A stretch of 64,000 nt of DNA from Casuarius casuarius (Eukaryota > Chordata > Aves > Casuariiformes > Casuariidae), in NCBI GenBank assembly GCA_003342895.1, contig PTFA01000028.1, positions 4,989,936-5,053,935 of the forward strand, written 5' to 3'. Under the pieces are notes generated by a model. The model saw nothing but the letters and a program-made list of their open reading frames with translations. It made no database searches and had not been told where the DNA came from. Positions 22,809-36,232 of this stretch are shown piece by piece. The translations under genes were made by a program, and so were the position numbers. The stretch's first letter is position 1. Each line of letters opens with the position of its first letter.

Positions 22809-25800
22809 CTGTGGAAAAAAACAGGACAAGAACAGAATACAAGTTATTTATGATTATTGATAACTCTGGATAAACATATTTAAAGAGGTAATAAAAATGA
22901 ATGGTTATGTCAAACAAATGTTGTTCCACAGGGAATATGCATTTCTAAAGCTGCAAATGGAATTCTGAAGCCAAAGCACATGTCCTCTTCTGTACTGGGG
23001 AGGTGAATGCTGAGTACTGAGAAGCAGCCATGTGCTAGATTATTAAACTGCTGAAGTGGAAAGAAAGGCATCATTAAAAAAATAATCATATATGGCAAAC
23101 CCGCTGAAGGGTCTACGTGAGGATAATGAATGTGGAAATACAACTAAAAACATGGCACTCAAAACTTAATCGGAAAAATATGCAGGACATCAAAACATCA
23201 GAGGGTATTAGGGGGCTGGCAAACTGCTTCTGCTGAGGTGTGTTTTATGAAGAGATACTGTCCCTGGCATAAGCAGTGTCTGCACTCTGACTGCACTCAG
23301 TTACTTTATCCTGAATTATGACCCATTAAAGCAGACACATGAATCACTGAACTGGATTACTGCAAATTATTTGCAGTGCATTTAGCTGTTACTTTTTCAT
23401 AAAAGCAAGCTGCTGATGCCCTCTAAAAACCAGGATAAAAGACTTCTTCCATTTTTTTTCTTGGAGCTTAAAGCCTCCGGTAATATCGGTCATTTATTTA
23501 TTTATGTAAGAGAGCAACTTATATTATCACAGCTTTTTACAGCATAATAGGATTTCCTAATTTCATGTCTGAGAATATTAACATGTATTAAATAATTTTA
23601 ATAATTCATTTTAATTTTTAACATCTGGGGGAGGAAAAAAACCAAGCGACTTTCTGATACCTTAGAAATGCAGTAAACACAACAATAACGCTGAACAGAC
23701 TTGTATCCATTAAACAGATTTGAAAGAAGTATGCTGTTTTGCCCATATTGACATTTTCCAAGCAAACAGGAAGAAGAATAAAAATCATCTGATGTCACAA
23801 GAAAGTATATTTTTAGTGTACCAACTCAGAATGGATGAGTAACACAGGGTTAAAAATGCATTGCTGAAGAGGATTTTTTTTTTTCTTTATACCAACCATC
23901 TTTCAGGCATTCTTCCCCCCCTCCCATCAACTTTGCTTGCTAATTGTGCTATGTTATAAAAATAACACAGTTTCAATTATGTGAATATCTAAGAAATTCA
24001 GTCAATTCTGTATTGTAAAATTTGCTAAAGAAAAGTCCAGTTTAATAATTTCCACCTTGATGATGCAAGTTAGAGCTTTTCTATCAATGTAAAAATACTT
24101 TTTCAGAATATTTTGATTGCTGTAAATGAAATACATCGTAAACAAAAAAATAGGTTTTAATTTTAACTGCATATGATGCAATGTATGCAAACATTTCACA
24201 AAATGCCCTATGGTACCAAACATTTGAAGAAATTGGTCATATTACATTTGAATAATGGTAAAAGTACAGTTAAAAAAAAACCTGCCAGTGAAACACTTAT
24301 TTTCCTTAATTTTTTTTTCTCTCTGCTATCCAAAGACAGTTCTATGAAAAGATATTTTTTCTGCAAGGTACTGCCTTAGCTCTGGGAAAGGGAAAAACTT
24401 TCCTACACATATTTTGTAGCTTAGTGGCAGCTATTTCTATATCAAGGTATAAAATTTTAAACAACTACATCAGACAGAATATATGTAATCTGCACTCATG
24501 CAGGGCTTACACTATTTTATCTAAATGGAAGTGGAAAGCTAGCATGGATTAAACAAAACCAGGGACACTTCCAGCAGCCTTTGCCATCACTGCTCTGTAA
24601 AGCAAAACAAGCCTCCTTCATGTCATGGCAGACGCCTCCGCAGAACCGATCACAGGACACAGTGATGGTTGCTGGCAAATCGCTATAGGGAGGGGAGAAA
24701 GTTGAGGGCCTTGCTGTCAAGGTAGGCACTTTTTCCATAAGTATGGGTGGAATGAGATGAGAGGTGATCCTGAAAGGCTGCATTTTCTTTAATGGGTTCA
24801 TCCTCTCCACATCCCCCTCTTCCTCTTCCTTCTCCTCTCCCCTGAAATATTTTTTCCATATCCTCTAATAAAAATACAAAGAAACAAAAAATTCTTAAGG
24901 GACAATGTTTCATATCTACAAGAAGTTTCCTTTCAAGTACCATAAATAGCATAAATAGCTTTCATGAAAACAACAAGAAAATGCTATTTTTTTTCCTGTC
25001 TTATGGCAATGCACCCAAACAATTGGAGAAGCTTTTCTACATGGAAGTAGCTAATAGAAACAATTAATTTTAATTAAAACCAAAAAATAAATTAATGAAT
25101 ACACATCACTTTTGCCAGCAAAGGAATATCCATAAGAAGCTGAAAATTATTTGAGCAAGCAAGTTAATTTGGCGAAATATGACAGAGTCTGCACACAATG
25201 GCTACTTCATAGCACAGTAAGACAAAGTAGTGTTATATACAGTTATAGTACATACAATATCAAATGCCATCGTCGCTTGTTATCTGGACACGCTCATTAC
25301 ACAGGCATAATGTCTCTTTTATCCCACATTGCTAGCATCTATAATGGTTCTTTGTACCTTTTGGATAGGCTAATGTGAGAAGTATATTTTAAGTCACCCT
25401 TCAGTAACATTTCTAGAACTTTCTCGTGGTAGCAGTCCTATCTAAAAATCTAACGTGTATCCTATATTAGCAGCAATTAGCTTTTCGGTAGATCACCATT
25501 TGAACAGCACTAATAAAAATCTCAAAGGATGAGGTTCTACAGTGGGACGGAAACAGCTATCTATCCTTTCTTTGACATCACTAGCTTGCAGTAATTGATT
25601 CTTTAGATATTTAGTTACTTTTGACAAGAATATTGAGCTACACTACATTTGAGAGAATATTTGCATGTATACTAGGACTGCTTGGAGCTTTTTCCAGTGT
25701 GACTTCTACTATGTTACACAATAGAAACACACTGAAACCTCTTTTTTCTTTCCTGCCTAATGCAAAAGCACAGTTCAGGCAACTAGATGTTGTGTTTTCT

Positions 25801-27036
25801 GCAAAACTGTTCCTAATGCATGCATCTTAGACAGCTATCTAGACACCCTAGACAACTGTAAGAAAATCTGTTCTTACTCACTATCTATGCAAACAGCATA
25901 GAACCTGAAGCTCTTCCTTAAATTGTAATCAGTCTTTGAAAATTCATGGGTTGATCAGAGGACTAAAAGAAAGAATATTATTGAAAACTCTTAGAAAAAT
26001 CCTGAATCTTAAAAGTATTCCCAAGAATCTGTTGCATTAAGTATTTGAACATATGCCTAAGGAAATTAATGGCAAAATCAAATAAGATATTCTATGGAAA
26101 GTGAAAAAAATAAAAAGTTTTATTTCCTCCAGAATTTTGTGCTTTTCTCTAAACTTGTAACAGAAGAGTTTTACTTGCTGCCTTTCCCTCACTTGGGGAA
26201 AGAATACTATTTTTTTTCTTTCTTTGTTTTTGAGCCTCTATGCTATCCCGCCACTACTTTTTAAATAAAGTGACACTGTATCTTTGAGATTTTCACACAA
26301 CTCCACTGACTTTGGATGAAACTGCAAAGGATTCAAACAAACAAAAAAAAATTGTGTGGGGGAGCAGAATGTAGAAGCAGAAAACAGAGATGGAGGACAG
26401 ATAGCCAGACTGACAACTGCACAGCCAGATGTAGAAGCCTTGTTTCCAAGTCTGAGCATTAGGATGAAAAGTAGGTGGACTTCTTAGAAATTCCAGATCA
26501 CTCCAGAAAGAAATGTTTTAATACTGAGTGGGTAGAGAAGAGTCTTATTTCTGGGAATAAGGATGTACATATAAGAAGAATGTTGCCAGGGTAAGATCCT
26601 AAAGGCAAAACTTCACACCCTAGTTTGGGGAGAGCTTTGAATCAAGTCAGATCATCAGCCTGCTCCAGTAGAATTTTGTATACGAATAGCTTGATTAGTT
26701 GAGAAGACAACTTATCTCTCACTAAACTAAAATTATTGCCAAAAGAAAAGCACCCTTCCATGAAATTCATCACAGAGCAAGTACCTCAGAGGACACGGTT
26801 CCTTCAGCTTTATCTGTCCCTTTTTTGTATCCAAGGATATGGAACACTTTCAATGACTATTTAAACTGTATCAAGATCATGTGAAAGTGAAAAAAGATCA
26901 CAGAAATTATGATCTCCTTTTAAGCCAAGGAATTCTGGCCATCTGGTACAGTTAGTAGAATATTACTTAATGGGCCAATATGAGACTATGCAGATAATCA
27001 AACCAGTCTTTCCTTAGCTCCGTTAGCATCTTCATT

Positions 27037-27200
27037 AAGATGAGCACTGACAGAAAGAGGAAGTAGTCACCTTTTGTTGTTGCCCCATTGTAGACTGCAT
27101 GAGCAAAAGACAGGCAGTTTCTTGTCTGAATGAATGCCAAGGCAGTTCACCTCCTACGTGCCCTATAGCATATAGTCTCACTGATCCAGATACCACACAG
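27037..27200 (+). repeat. Diverged dispersed repeat, copy 1
   Basis: Begins 'aagatgagcactga' and ends near 'cagataccacacag'. It shares an ordered set of short identical blocks with 27690-27860 (aagatgagcactga, ccttttg, tgagcaaaa, cttcttgt, cag...accacac), with small indels. The family is not identified. Confidence 0.65.
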
Positions 27201-27689
27201 AAAAACTATCAAGTCTGTAGTTGGAGCTACCTATCAAGGAAAGAGAAGACACCACAACTGTAATTGTGCAGGTGCAAGATCCAGTGCTGCCCAGCCTGTT
27301 GTAAAATAGAAAGGCCTCACAGTCCAGGAAAGTGTATGCATCTCAGACAGTATTTTCATTCTACATTTGGGAAAATATTTTTGATTTTACAACCTTTTAC
27401 AGTAATTTTTCACTCTAATTCCAAATATTAGTGTCAGAATGCTATATTCCATAGCTGTAGAGTGACAGAGTTCACAGTGCTGTCATTGAGATGAATGAAG
27501 CAGCTGGCACCTCTCACAGCTATTGCTTTTGGCTGCCTGGAGATTCTGGCAGGTCTAAGTTCATCTTTTTGTATTATCTGACATTTTTAAGATTATCTTT
27601 ATCACTATAGAGGATCAAAAACCACTATCTTCACAAGGCAAAGTGAAATAATAAGAAATATAGGAAAAAGGAAAGCAGTCACTATCTTT

Positions 27690-27860
27690 AAGATGAGCAC
27701 TGATGGAAAGACAAAGAGGCCTTTTGATGGCTTCTCCTTTTAGATACTCTGAGCAAAACACAAGCAACTTCTTGTTCAAATGAACAGCAAGACAACCCAT
27801 CTCCCACACTGCCCGCAGTATAAGCACATGGTCAGTCATTCCGACTCAGACACCACACCA
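27690..27860 (+). repeat. Diverged dispersed repeat, copy 2
   Basis: The partner of the element at 27037-27200, in the same orientation, about 655 bp downstream. It begins 'aagatgagcactga' and ends near 'cagacaccacacca'. It could be an old local duplication or two copies of an unrecognised interspersed repeat. Confidence 0.65.
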
Positions 27861-28287
27861 AGAATCTGCATCATCAGCTGACTGTATTAGACTGCTAGAA
27901 GTGGCTAACAAAGATCCAAAATGACAGCAGTCTGCTGAAAATTCTGCTTTTTATTCCAGACAACAGTAAATCAGTTTGAGAACCACCAATCTGTGCTACT
28001 TATGTGAATAAAATTAAATTAAAAAAAAAAGATTTTCTCAATAAAGAGACTGAAAAAAGTGGTCTCATCAATACATTCATATTTACAATTGAGCACATAT
28101 CCAAAAACTCCTGATTAGATTTAATCTCTTGGATTTCTTAAAAACTGAAGTTCAGGGTTTTTTGGTAGAACAATGTGAACAAGCTTAAGTTATTTATATA
28201 AAAGAAATTGCCACTGGTCCATACGGAATGCACAGAGACTACCGTGACTGTAAAAACATATGTATGTGTATTCAACATTAGCCTTAC

Positions 28288-28464
28288 CTGCTTTGAGTTT
28301 GTTAAATAGAGTTTTGCTCCCAAATTTAAGATCTGCAACTTTACAAGGTCATCTTCATTAGTGAAACTCTTGGCTGTCTTTCTCAAAACATCAGGTGCAA
28401 TCTTTGGAACTCGTTCACAGTACTCCCCAATGAGCCAGAGAATGCTTGCCCTTGCCACTGGCAC
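28288..28464 (-). CDS. AP3B1: AP3B1 exon 8 of window: trunk
   Basis: This exon has 177 nt, 59 codons, phase 0 at both ends. It encodes [20 protein letters not shown], then [20 protein letters not shown], then [19 protein letters not shown]. It is one of the most conserved trunk segments. Differences from human are few (GEY for GEN, RKTAK for RKMAK, TNED for TSED). The acceptor is tttcctcag and the donor is CAG|gtaagg. An ORF reads through both borders into intron but is not biologically continuous. Confidence 0.98.
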
Positions 28465-28680
28465 CTGAGGAAATATTAAACGCTGTAAGTGAATACATTC
28501 ACAAAGACTTTTTGTGTACTTGTACATGTATGTGTTCAGTAACAAATTAAACGAAATATTATTTAAACACAATTGCCATGCAAGTTATGAAGACCCAAAC
28601 TAAATATTATCCATCACACCTACTGTGGTAGACACAGTGTACCTACGTGTGTAAGATGCAGATCCTGTCTCCACTCCCCC

Positions 28681-28719
28681 CCTCAAAAAAAACAAAACAA
28701 ACAAACAAAAAAAACCATT
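28681..28719. repeat. A-rich (CAAA)n tract
   Basis: Imperfect CAAA/CAAAA units preceded by cccctc, close upstream (in the AP3B1 sense) of exon 28288-28464. Confidence 0.75.
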
Positions 28720-30340
28720 CCAAGTTGTGGGGAAAATTGGGAAGAGAATCCAAGTCTCTGAGATGGGCTGGAGTTCTTGCCACCAGATTATGTTAAACAC
28801 CATGTTGAAACACAACACCTTTTGTGACAGATACTAATACAGAAATGGTTGCCAACAATATAGCTTCCTCAGCTCCTGCCCATCTATTTAAAAAGCAGAA
28901 GTTCTTTAAAGATGATTGCCAGCTTTCTTTCATTTTTATTTAAAGTTTTTTGGCAGTGAGGTTCATATTTTTGCAAACGTCCAAGACAAGCTGAACACAG
29001 AATTTGAGAGACAAGAGCTCAAAATTATTTTTTCCAATTTTTGAGTTGGATTTAAGAGGTTTTTTGTATCCTCCCTTAACTAAAACCCTGACTAGAAACT
29101 TGAAACAGGTCTTATTCTTTTGGTGCTACTCAACTGTTTCACAGAATAACTGAAGTAGCAGTTGTTAGATGAACTTGCAGTGCATAGCGTAAGCACAATA
29201 CTGCCCCAGTCAGAGGAAAAGCAGAACGAAACATCACAGAAGGAAGCGAAGCTCAGGCTCCATGCAGAATTGGGCTACAAGTAGTCGGGAGTCAGATGAA
29301 GAAGCACACACATACTGTTCTCAAAGGCAGGTTATCCTATATCCTACACAATGGACAAATTAGAAATTGCATCTATGCTCCAAGATACACTGTTCGCCTT
29401 CCTCTCAAAGAAGGAGTAAAGTATATGATGAGAAAATTCTTCTGGGTAGAAGCATGTCTGAGAGCACCACAGTCCTTTAGACACAACACAAGTTTTATAT
29501 AGACTCTTGTTCAACATATTTTGAAATATTATTATGGAAAAAAACCCTGAATGTTGTCTCCTGAAAAATAATTGACTGTAGTTTGAGAAAGAAATGTCAA
29601 AGGAAAGCCTCCAACTTTAACTGCAATTTACAGTAATTTTTTGCTGCACTTTTTTCAAAGAAAAAAAAAAAAGATTTGTACTAACACCTTCCATCACTAT
29701 AATATACAGTGATTTTTTAAAATAAGCTCATATTTAAGTCAGTGAGAATTCTGCCTCAGGTAAAAATCACAGGAATGGGCAAGTTTGAGAAATTCAGCCT
29801 TGTGGTTCTCAAAACACTAATTCTTACCATCCTATCTGTATGTTTTAATATCTTTTCCAGCATGTCAATAATTCATATCTGAATATATATGCAGCAGAAT
29901 TACAATAGGAAGCAACAGTGGAAAACAACTGTTAAGCATCCTATCTTGCATACTTTTAAAATCTGGAAGTAATGCTTTTATATCTATTTGTATATCTTTT
30001 CTTATATCTATAAAAGGTAACAAGTGCAAGTAAACCACCAACATGCAAGATAGCACTTCCCAAACGATGGTCCACAATCCCTAATAAATAGCCCACTGAA
30101 CTAAAGAAGTGATGACTACGTTCACAAGAAATTTAAAGATAAACAATGTTCTATTGCTCCAAAAAGTTTGGAAACAGCATTGAATAAAGTCAACCTAACA
30201 ATATCTTGCTCTATGCTTTACACTGTTGCAAATACACATGCCAAACAAGCACATGCCAAACAAATGTGTCATGGGGAAAGCAAAATATTAACTCTACTAG
30301 AAGAGAAGGCAAATAGATCATGGAAAGACAAAATTTCCAT

Positions 30341-30355
30341 AATAATAATAATAAT
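30341..30355. repeat. (AAT)5 microsatellite
   Basis: Five perfect AAT units within the 9.9-kb intron. Confidence 0.85.
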
Positions 30356-31853
30356 ACACCTCAAGATAAATGTCAAAACCAAATACTGAAAAATATTTAA
30401 CACAGATAACATACATACAAAAAAATGAGACTGCCAAAACACAGAGATATAACATACATAAATACATATAAATTCTGATCAGATATAGATAAAATTTTTT
30501 TTTTCTTCAGTATTGACAAAAAGCATTTAAATGGTCTTGAAAATTATAGGATGAGAGAAGGGAACATGCTACTGAGCAACTGCTAAATGTAAAAAGTTTA
30601 AACACAGTTAGAAAATGTTCCTCTGCAATACAGTGAGACTGATGCCATTACTGTACACTGATTTCAGAAGGGAAAGAGGTTATTTCTAATGTTCCAAAGG
30701 TTACACTGCATTAAGACCTCACTCCCAATCTATTATTTTAAATTGGGCTAAAGAATAGTAATTGAGTGGTACATTAAATTTTTCAGTATTGGAGCAGTTC
30801 AAGTTGCCTGCTGTACAGATAGATACCTCTAAATAAGAATATATGGGCAACTTCAGATTTCAGTTATGCTAGATTTATTTTTCTTAAATATTTCATTATA
30901 GACTTGTTAAAAAATTAGAATTCTACAAGAGATCATGAACTAAACCAGTTTAGGTAACAGCTTACTAGAAACATGCTTTATCCTATTAGTATCTTTTTAT
31001 AAACTAAATATAGCTTACAGGGCAGACCAGTTTCAAAAATAGTATTAATTATCAATAACAAACTTCAATCTTGTACTTCTCCTAGTTAAATCCAGGCCTA
31101 CACTTTACAAATACAATGAAATATTTAAAGGCACACTGTTTTATTCTTTCAAGTCTTTCCCATTATATTATGTTGCTCTTACAGTAATAAAATTTATTTT
31201 TAGAATTCAAAATAAACCAGAACAAAGCTTAATTTGAAAAATGGTGGGAACAGAAGAGATGAAATATCTCATGAGACTCTCCCTTTTAACCAGGTGGTTA
31301 GCTTACTATGTAAATACTGTATATATTAAACACAGTTTTGTGCAAGAAGAATCAATATCAATTAAAGACTTTTTGAATCAAACCCTGAGTAGAAGCCATT
31401 TTAATGAAAAGTATATGTGGAACTGATGAACCCAACATTTCCGTGTCACTGCATTCGTTTGGGGTCAAAATCACGTAATATTTTCAGATTTCTTTTTCCT
31501 CTGTTTTAAGTCTCCCAGTCCTCAACCATGTAATATCAAGTGCACAATCTGGCTGCCATTGTTTCCAGGGCATTCAAAACAGCAAACAAGAAACGAAGGC
31601 ACTTCTAGACCTTCATTGCCTTTTCCAGTATAGCATAAGTAGGGACCTTGAATTGACAAAAATGCAGGAAATAACACTTTCATTATGCAGCCCCGCTCTG
31701 CATTATCCTCAAAGGCAAACAGGATTGTAAATTACTTTGCCTGATGTTTTATTCTATATGCCCTGAGCAAGTGGTTAAGTGCACTTTTCAAGCCTTAGTA
31801 CCAGAAGGCAGTTTCTACTGCCATTTTAACCCATTACCTGTCTGGAGAGGAGG

Positions 31854-31895
<42 letters not shown>
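31854..31895. repeat. Poly-A homopolymer, 42 nt
   Basis: An uninterrupted run of 42 A on the plus strand, flanked by GGAGAGGAGG upstream and GAGGGGGCAAAG downstream. No recognisable retroelement body precedes it, so its origin as a retroposon tail is unproven. On the minus (AP3B1 sense) strand it is poly-U. Confidence 0.95.
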
Positions 31896-31899
<4 letters not shown>

Positions 31900-34079
31900 G
31901 GGCAAAGCAAAAGGGAAAAAAAAGCCCATCCCTCTTCCCCCAAAATAAGATCCTGGTTGCTCACTGGAGTCAGAGAAAGACAGACAAAGATTTTACAGGT
32001 CACTCTACAAGCATCACAATCCAAAAGCTATTGTACTTCAGCTCTAACCTTATTAGACAATACATCACACCAAAGTAAATCTTAAAATCATCAATGCTGG
32101 TTATATACTTTTGTCATGAAAAGACTAAGTAGATACTCGAACAAATAACAAATTAGATCTAATTTTCTACATTCACATCTATCAACTTATAAATTTTACT
32201 TGGAATCAAAAATAAGAAAAGGGGTGTTAGTGATGTGAAGTGTCAGACTGTCAGCAAGAAGGGGAGGCACACAGGAAAGGAGTAAAAGACAAGTGTTGCT
32301 TTTTGTTTTCAAATGGTAAAACCTTTCAAGGACTCCTCCATTATTTGAACCTCCACACATAAAATTTCTTTAAAAAAGGATCTCTACTGATGACTGCCCC
32401 CTCCTACATAGTGTTCTCTTTTTTCTCTGTGCTTCATTCAACCTAAATACTTGCTTCAAATTCAGTATACAGTGTCTGTGGGTACAATGTCCCAAAGGCC
32501 ACATTTTCAAAAAAGAAAGCAGCTTCTCCATTATATTGATATTAGAGCAAGTAAATAAATGATCAAATTAAGAGAAACACTCATTAAAGCTTTATATCTA
32601 AAGATTTAAAGATGCATTATTAAAGCGTATCCTAGAAGAGAAAAAAAACATGGCTAGAATCTGAAGCTTGCAGAACTGAAATACATACGAACTATAAAGC
32701 TCATACTCTGCGACACCTTCCCAAAATTGACGGAAAGGAGAACATAATTAAAGAAAGCAAAGTGTCTCCTCTAGGAGGCCATATCAGAAAACTAGCAAAA
32801 AGCAGGATCTACATAAAAATAGTTAAGAGGATCTTACATTTGTTATTGTTGGATGAACAGATAGAGGAATGAGTGTCAAAAACTCCTAATCACCTAGTCT
32901 AGTGACAAGAATCCCAACCAAAACCTCACTTCCCTGGTAATTAATAGTTTTTAATTGCTTCCAGTGATGTGTTTTTTTTCCAGGTATTAATCTCTCCAAA
33001 TTTAAGTGCATCTATTTTATTCTCCCTCTAAACTTGCAACTCCTTATTCTGTCTTAATCCCATTTAAAAGTGCTCCTCCTCATCTCTAAATCAGACAGCG
33101 CTTCAGACTTAGCTCATATTCTCATATTCCAGAAGGAAATAGAAATACCTCTGTAAGGAAAAAAGAGGACGTCAAAGTTCGCCAGGCAGCAAAAGAAAAA
33201 ACTAGCTTATTAGTGCTATGCGAGATAAGATGAGAAAAATCATACCAGAATTACAAAATTCCCATCACTCAGAAAACAATCACTGCAGGGTACAAGGTAT
33301 CATCATAAATTATTTTTCTAAAAAGAACAGGGAGAAACTAATTTGGAGCTGCAGTAGGCTTACTGCCGCTTGTTTATTTGAGAAAATGCACAAACACAGA
33401 CCAGCATCAAGACATTCCGACTCAGAGCTAATTCTTGTTAGGCTGATTGAGCTTCACTCATTCCTAAAATGAATCAAGGTAAATCAAATAAGGCATACTT
33501 CAAATCTAAACAGAAGTGTCTCGTGTTAATCCAGTTTAATCAAGCTAGTCTAACCAATCCACTTTAAAACTGCAAGTTTTTGCGCGTAGACAAACTCTGG
33601 ACCATAGGTGTTCTGAAAGAGATAATTTCTTATGAATTCGTATAGTATCAAACATTGATGCTGAAGCCATCATGTGCAACTGTAATACAACCAATCCACA
33701 GAGGAAAACTAACAGCAGTTCTGTACTAGTATTCTAGAAGTAAATCAAGTTTAGTTGCTGCTTGTAAAGTATTCCCGTACCTTTTTAAGCATTTATGCTT
33801 TTATTAAAACTGGATGGATCAGGCCAATAAGAAATATCACTGTCCCAAAATATACTTTTGGTATCTAAGATCTTGTTTGTGAGGGTGCAGGAAGATCAAG
33901 ACCAAACTATTCTGAAACTCTCTCATGTCATTACTTTTCTAGAAGTGCATGTACTATATGACACACATTTGATGAGCTCATCAATATCTTTGAAAAACAA
34001 ATCCTTCAAGTGGTAGAAAGGCATTCTCATGAATTAAAAAAGAGGAGTAGAAAAAACAGAAAAATGGTTACAATGAAAA

Positions 34080-34860
34080 GCAATTATCAGAAGTCCCACA
34101 GGGATCTGTAGAAGAAAACATGCTGCTCAACAGATTCGCAAATAGCCTACAAGAGGGCTATCTAGTGAGGAGACTAAACTTTGCTGATACAAAATTATTC
34201 AGAGTAATCAAAACTAAGAGAGCATGAACAGTTGAAGGCAACTTATTAATGATACTTAAGAATTAAGCAGAAGTGATACAGATAGACTTCATACACTAAT
34301 ACTAGAACTTCAGAAAAACAACTCCACATATAGTGATGGACTCAGAACTATTTCTGGGGAAAGATATCCTGGAATCATGAACAATTTACAATTCTCTGGA
34401 AATACAATTCAACGTTTAGCAGAAGTTAAAAGGCAAACAACACTAGAAAAGCAAGACAAATAATACAAAACAAATAATATCATTACATCAGTGCACAAAA
34501 TTTCTCTTTCATACTGCGACTGCTCTAAGTACAGAAGTATCAGAAAAGATACAGAGAAGGGGGACAGGATGATCAGAGATACAAAATATGAGGAGAGATT
34601 AACCAGACTAGGGTTTTTAGATTATCCACATGATGATGTGGATAGCGACATCAAGCTCTCAGTCAGAATCTGCAAAAGTACGTTGGAGGAGTATCACAAT
34701 GAACTTGCTCTTCTCTTTTACTCTCTCCCTAGAGCACCAGTTACTGGCCACAGCTGAAGATGAGCCTGTTCTATTACAAGGACTTTTAGACTGAACCAGT
34801 ATCACCCTTCTCTAAACATCCCTTTTCTATAATTTTTTAATTTCTGCCACTCTAAAAAGC
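34080..34860 (+). repeat. Degenerate CR1/L3-type LINE fragment
   Basis: A series of decayed modules in LINE order: 'cccacagggatctgtaga', 'tgctcaacagattcgcaaat', 'ctttgctgatacaaaatta', 'gatacagagaagggggacag', 'tatgaggagagattaaccag'. The last is the 'atgaggaaaggctgaaaga' box common to CR1 elements. The 88-residue ORF over 34491-34757 is part of this decayed element and is not a gene. Confidence 0.55.
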
Positions 34861-35904
34861 ATACAGACAAAACTAAGCTTCCCTCAGAGTGAACACCTAG
34901 CACAGACTAGCACTGCTTAGATTTCTGGCTCTCAGTTTACTAAGTCATTAAATGGTAAGGCACAAGAGTATATTAACTTGACATATTAGCAGTCAGAACA
35001 GGAACATTTTGTATGGGTTTTAAAAAGCAGAGATTTAAAGAGACCCAATTATTCTCTTGTTTAATATCTTCAGAACACTAACAGACTATTTTTCAGTTAC
35101 AGCTACTGAAGCGTGTGGAAGAAAGGAGCTAGCTCAAGCTGTTCTACATAAAGATCTAGGTACTCAAACACCATTAAAAAAAAACCCAAAACCATAGATC
35201 TTTGCCTGGGCACACCCAAAGTAAAAGTTTAGATATACAAACAACAACAAAAGGAAAGTAGAAAAAAAGCACTGGTTTTGAGTGCATACTAGATGTCAAC
35301 TAAAGGGCAAACAAATGGACCTACACACTTACTGTAGAATTTAGGAGTATTTTAGCATAGGCTAAAAGAGCTCTGTAGTTTTTAATCAAACCTCCTAACT
35401 TTTCATTTATTACTTATAGCTGGTCAGATATATCTAGCTTATTTATCCATCCTGTCACTTCTGAAGATCTTCCACAAGAATGAGTAAATTTTAGATTGGA
35501 TGACCTGAAAGAAACATTGCTATGAAAGATTATTTTTCCTTTAATCCAGGGTCAATTAAGCACTTCTTCACTGAAAATGACAATCTCAGCCTAACACAAG
35601 TGAAATTTGTAACAACATGAATGCAACGAATTCAGGAAACAACCCAAAATACCATTCCATCTGGTTTACTGCCCCTAAAATAAACAAAATCAGTAAGAGT
35701 TCACCACTTACCTAAACTAAAACATGGTAGAACAATCAAAAGCTGATTTTCACCTTGATTAAATGTTTTTCTATTTAATTTTATTTAATTCCAATCATTT
35801 TTTCTGCCAGGTTTTATACAGTATTAAATTCAATTCAATTCTAAGAAGGAGCAAAGTATTTATCTGCCCTCAGGTTACTTTTAAGTTCAGTTAAGATCAT
35901 ATCT

Positions 35905-36013
35905 TATCGTCTGGATAGGGTCCTGGGCAACGTGCCCTCTGCTTGAGCAGGGGGTTGGACTAGATGATCTCCAGAGGTCCCTTCCGACCTCAACCATTAC
36001 GTGAATCTGTGAT
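35905..36013 (+). repeat. CR1 LINE 3' end
   Basis: A clear match to the avian CR1 3' terminus: 'gggtcctgggcaacgtgccc', then a 'ggttggactagatgatctcc' box, then 'agaggtcccttccgacctca', and an ending similar to the terminal 'tctgtgat' octamer. It is much better preserved than the other LINE pieces here, so it is a younger insertion, and it is strongly 5'-truncated as usual for CR1. Antisense to AP3B1. Confidence 0.88.
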
Positions 36014-36145
36014 TTATTTGCCTGCTTCTTCTTCTATGCCCAAATATCAAAGTCCTTTACAGACAGTGGTATGCTTTTGCATAGACGAATAGGGTAGGTT
36101 CTTTAAATTCCAATCCCAATTTAAAGGTGAGCCCAGGAAAAAAAA

Positions 36146-36232
36146 GTATATATTTAATATGTACATATTTATATAGGTGACATATATATGTATACACATA
36201 CGTGCATGTAAGTATACATATATATTTATATA
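36146..36232. repeat. AT/GT-rich low-complexity tract
   Basis: Interrupted ATATAT and GTATACAC runs with several local palindromes (tatatgtatac, gtatacatatat). It follows shortly after the CR1 3' end. Confidence 0.75.

Larger units (their letters stand above)
22809..28287 (-). other. AP3B1: AP3B1 intron
   Basis: An intron of 5.5 kb. It contains a diverged pair of same-strand repeats at 27.04-27.20 and 27.69-27.86 kb, a block at about 23.26-23.44 kb with a palindromic octamer-like site, and the segment 27.44-27.56 kb of mixed composition. Otherwise it is AT-rich unique sequence. No gene is recognised. Confidence 0.85.

Noticed and set aside
31744..32085. Plus-strand ORF of 113 codons with poly-lysine
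   Set aside because: It is generated by the A42 homopolymer; no coding features lie on either side.
34491..34757. Plus-strand ORF of 88 codons
   Set aside because: It overlaps the decayed CR1-type modules; a chance open frame in an old LINE.
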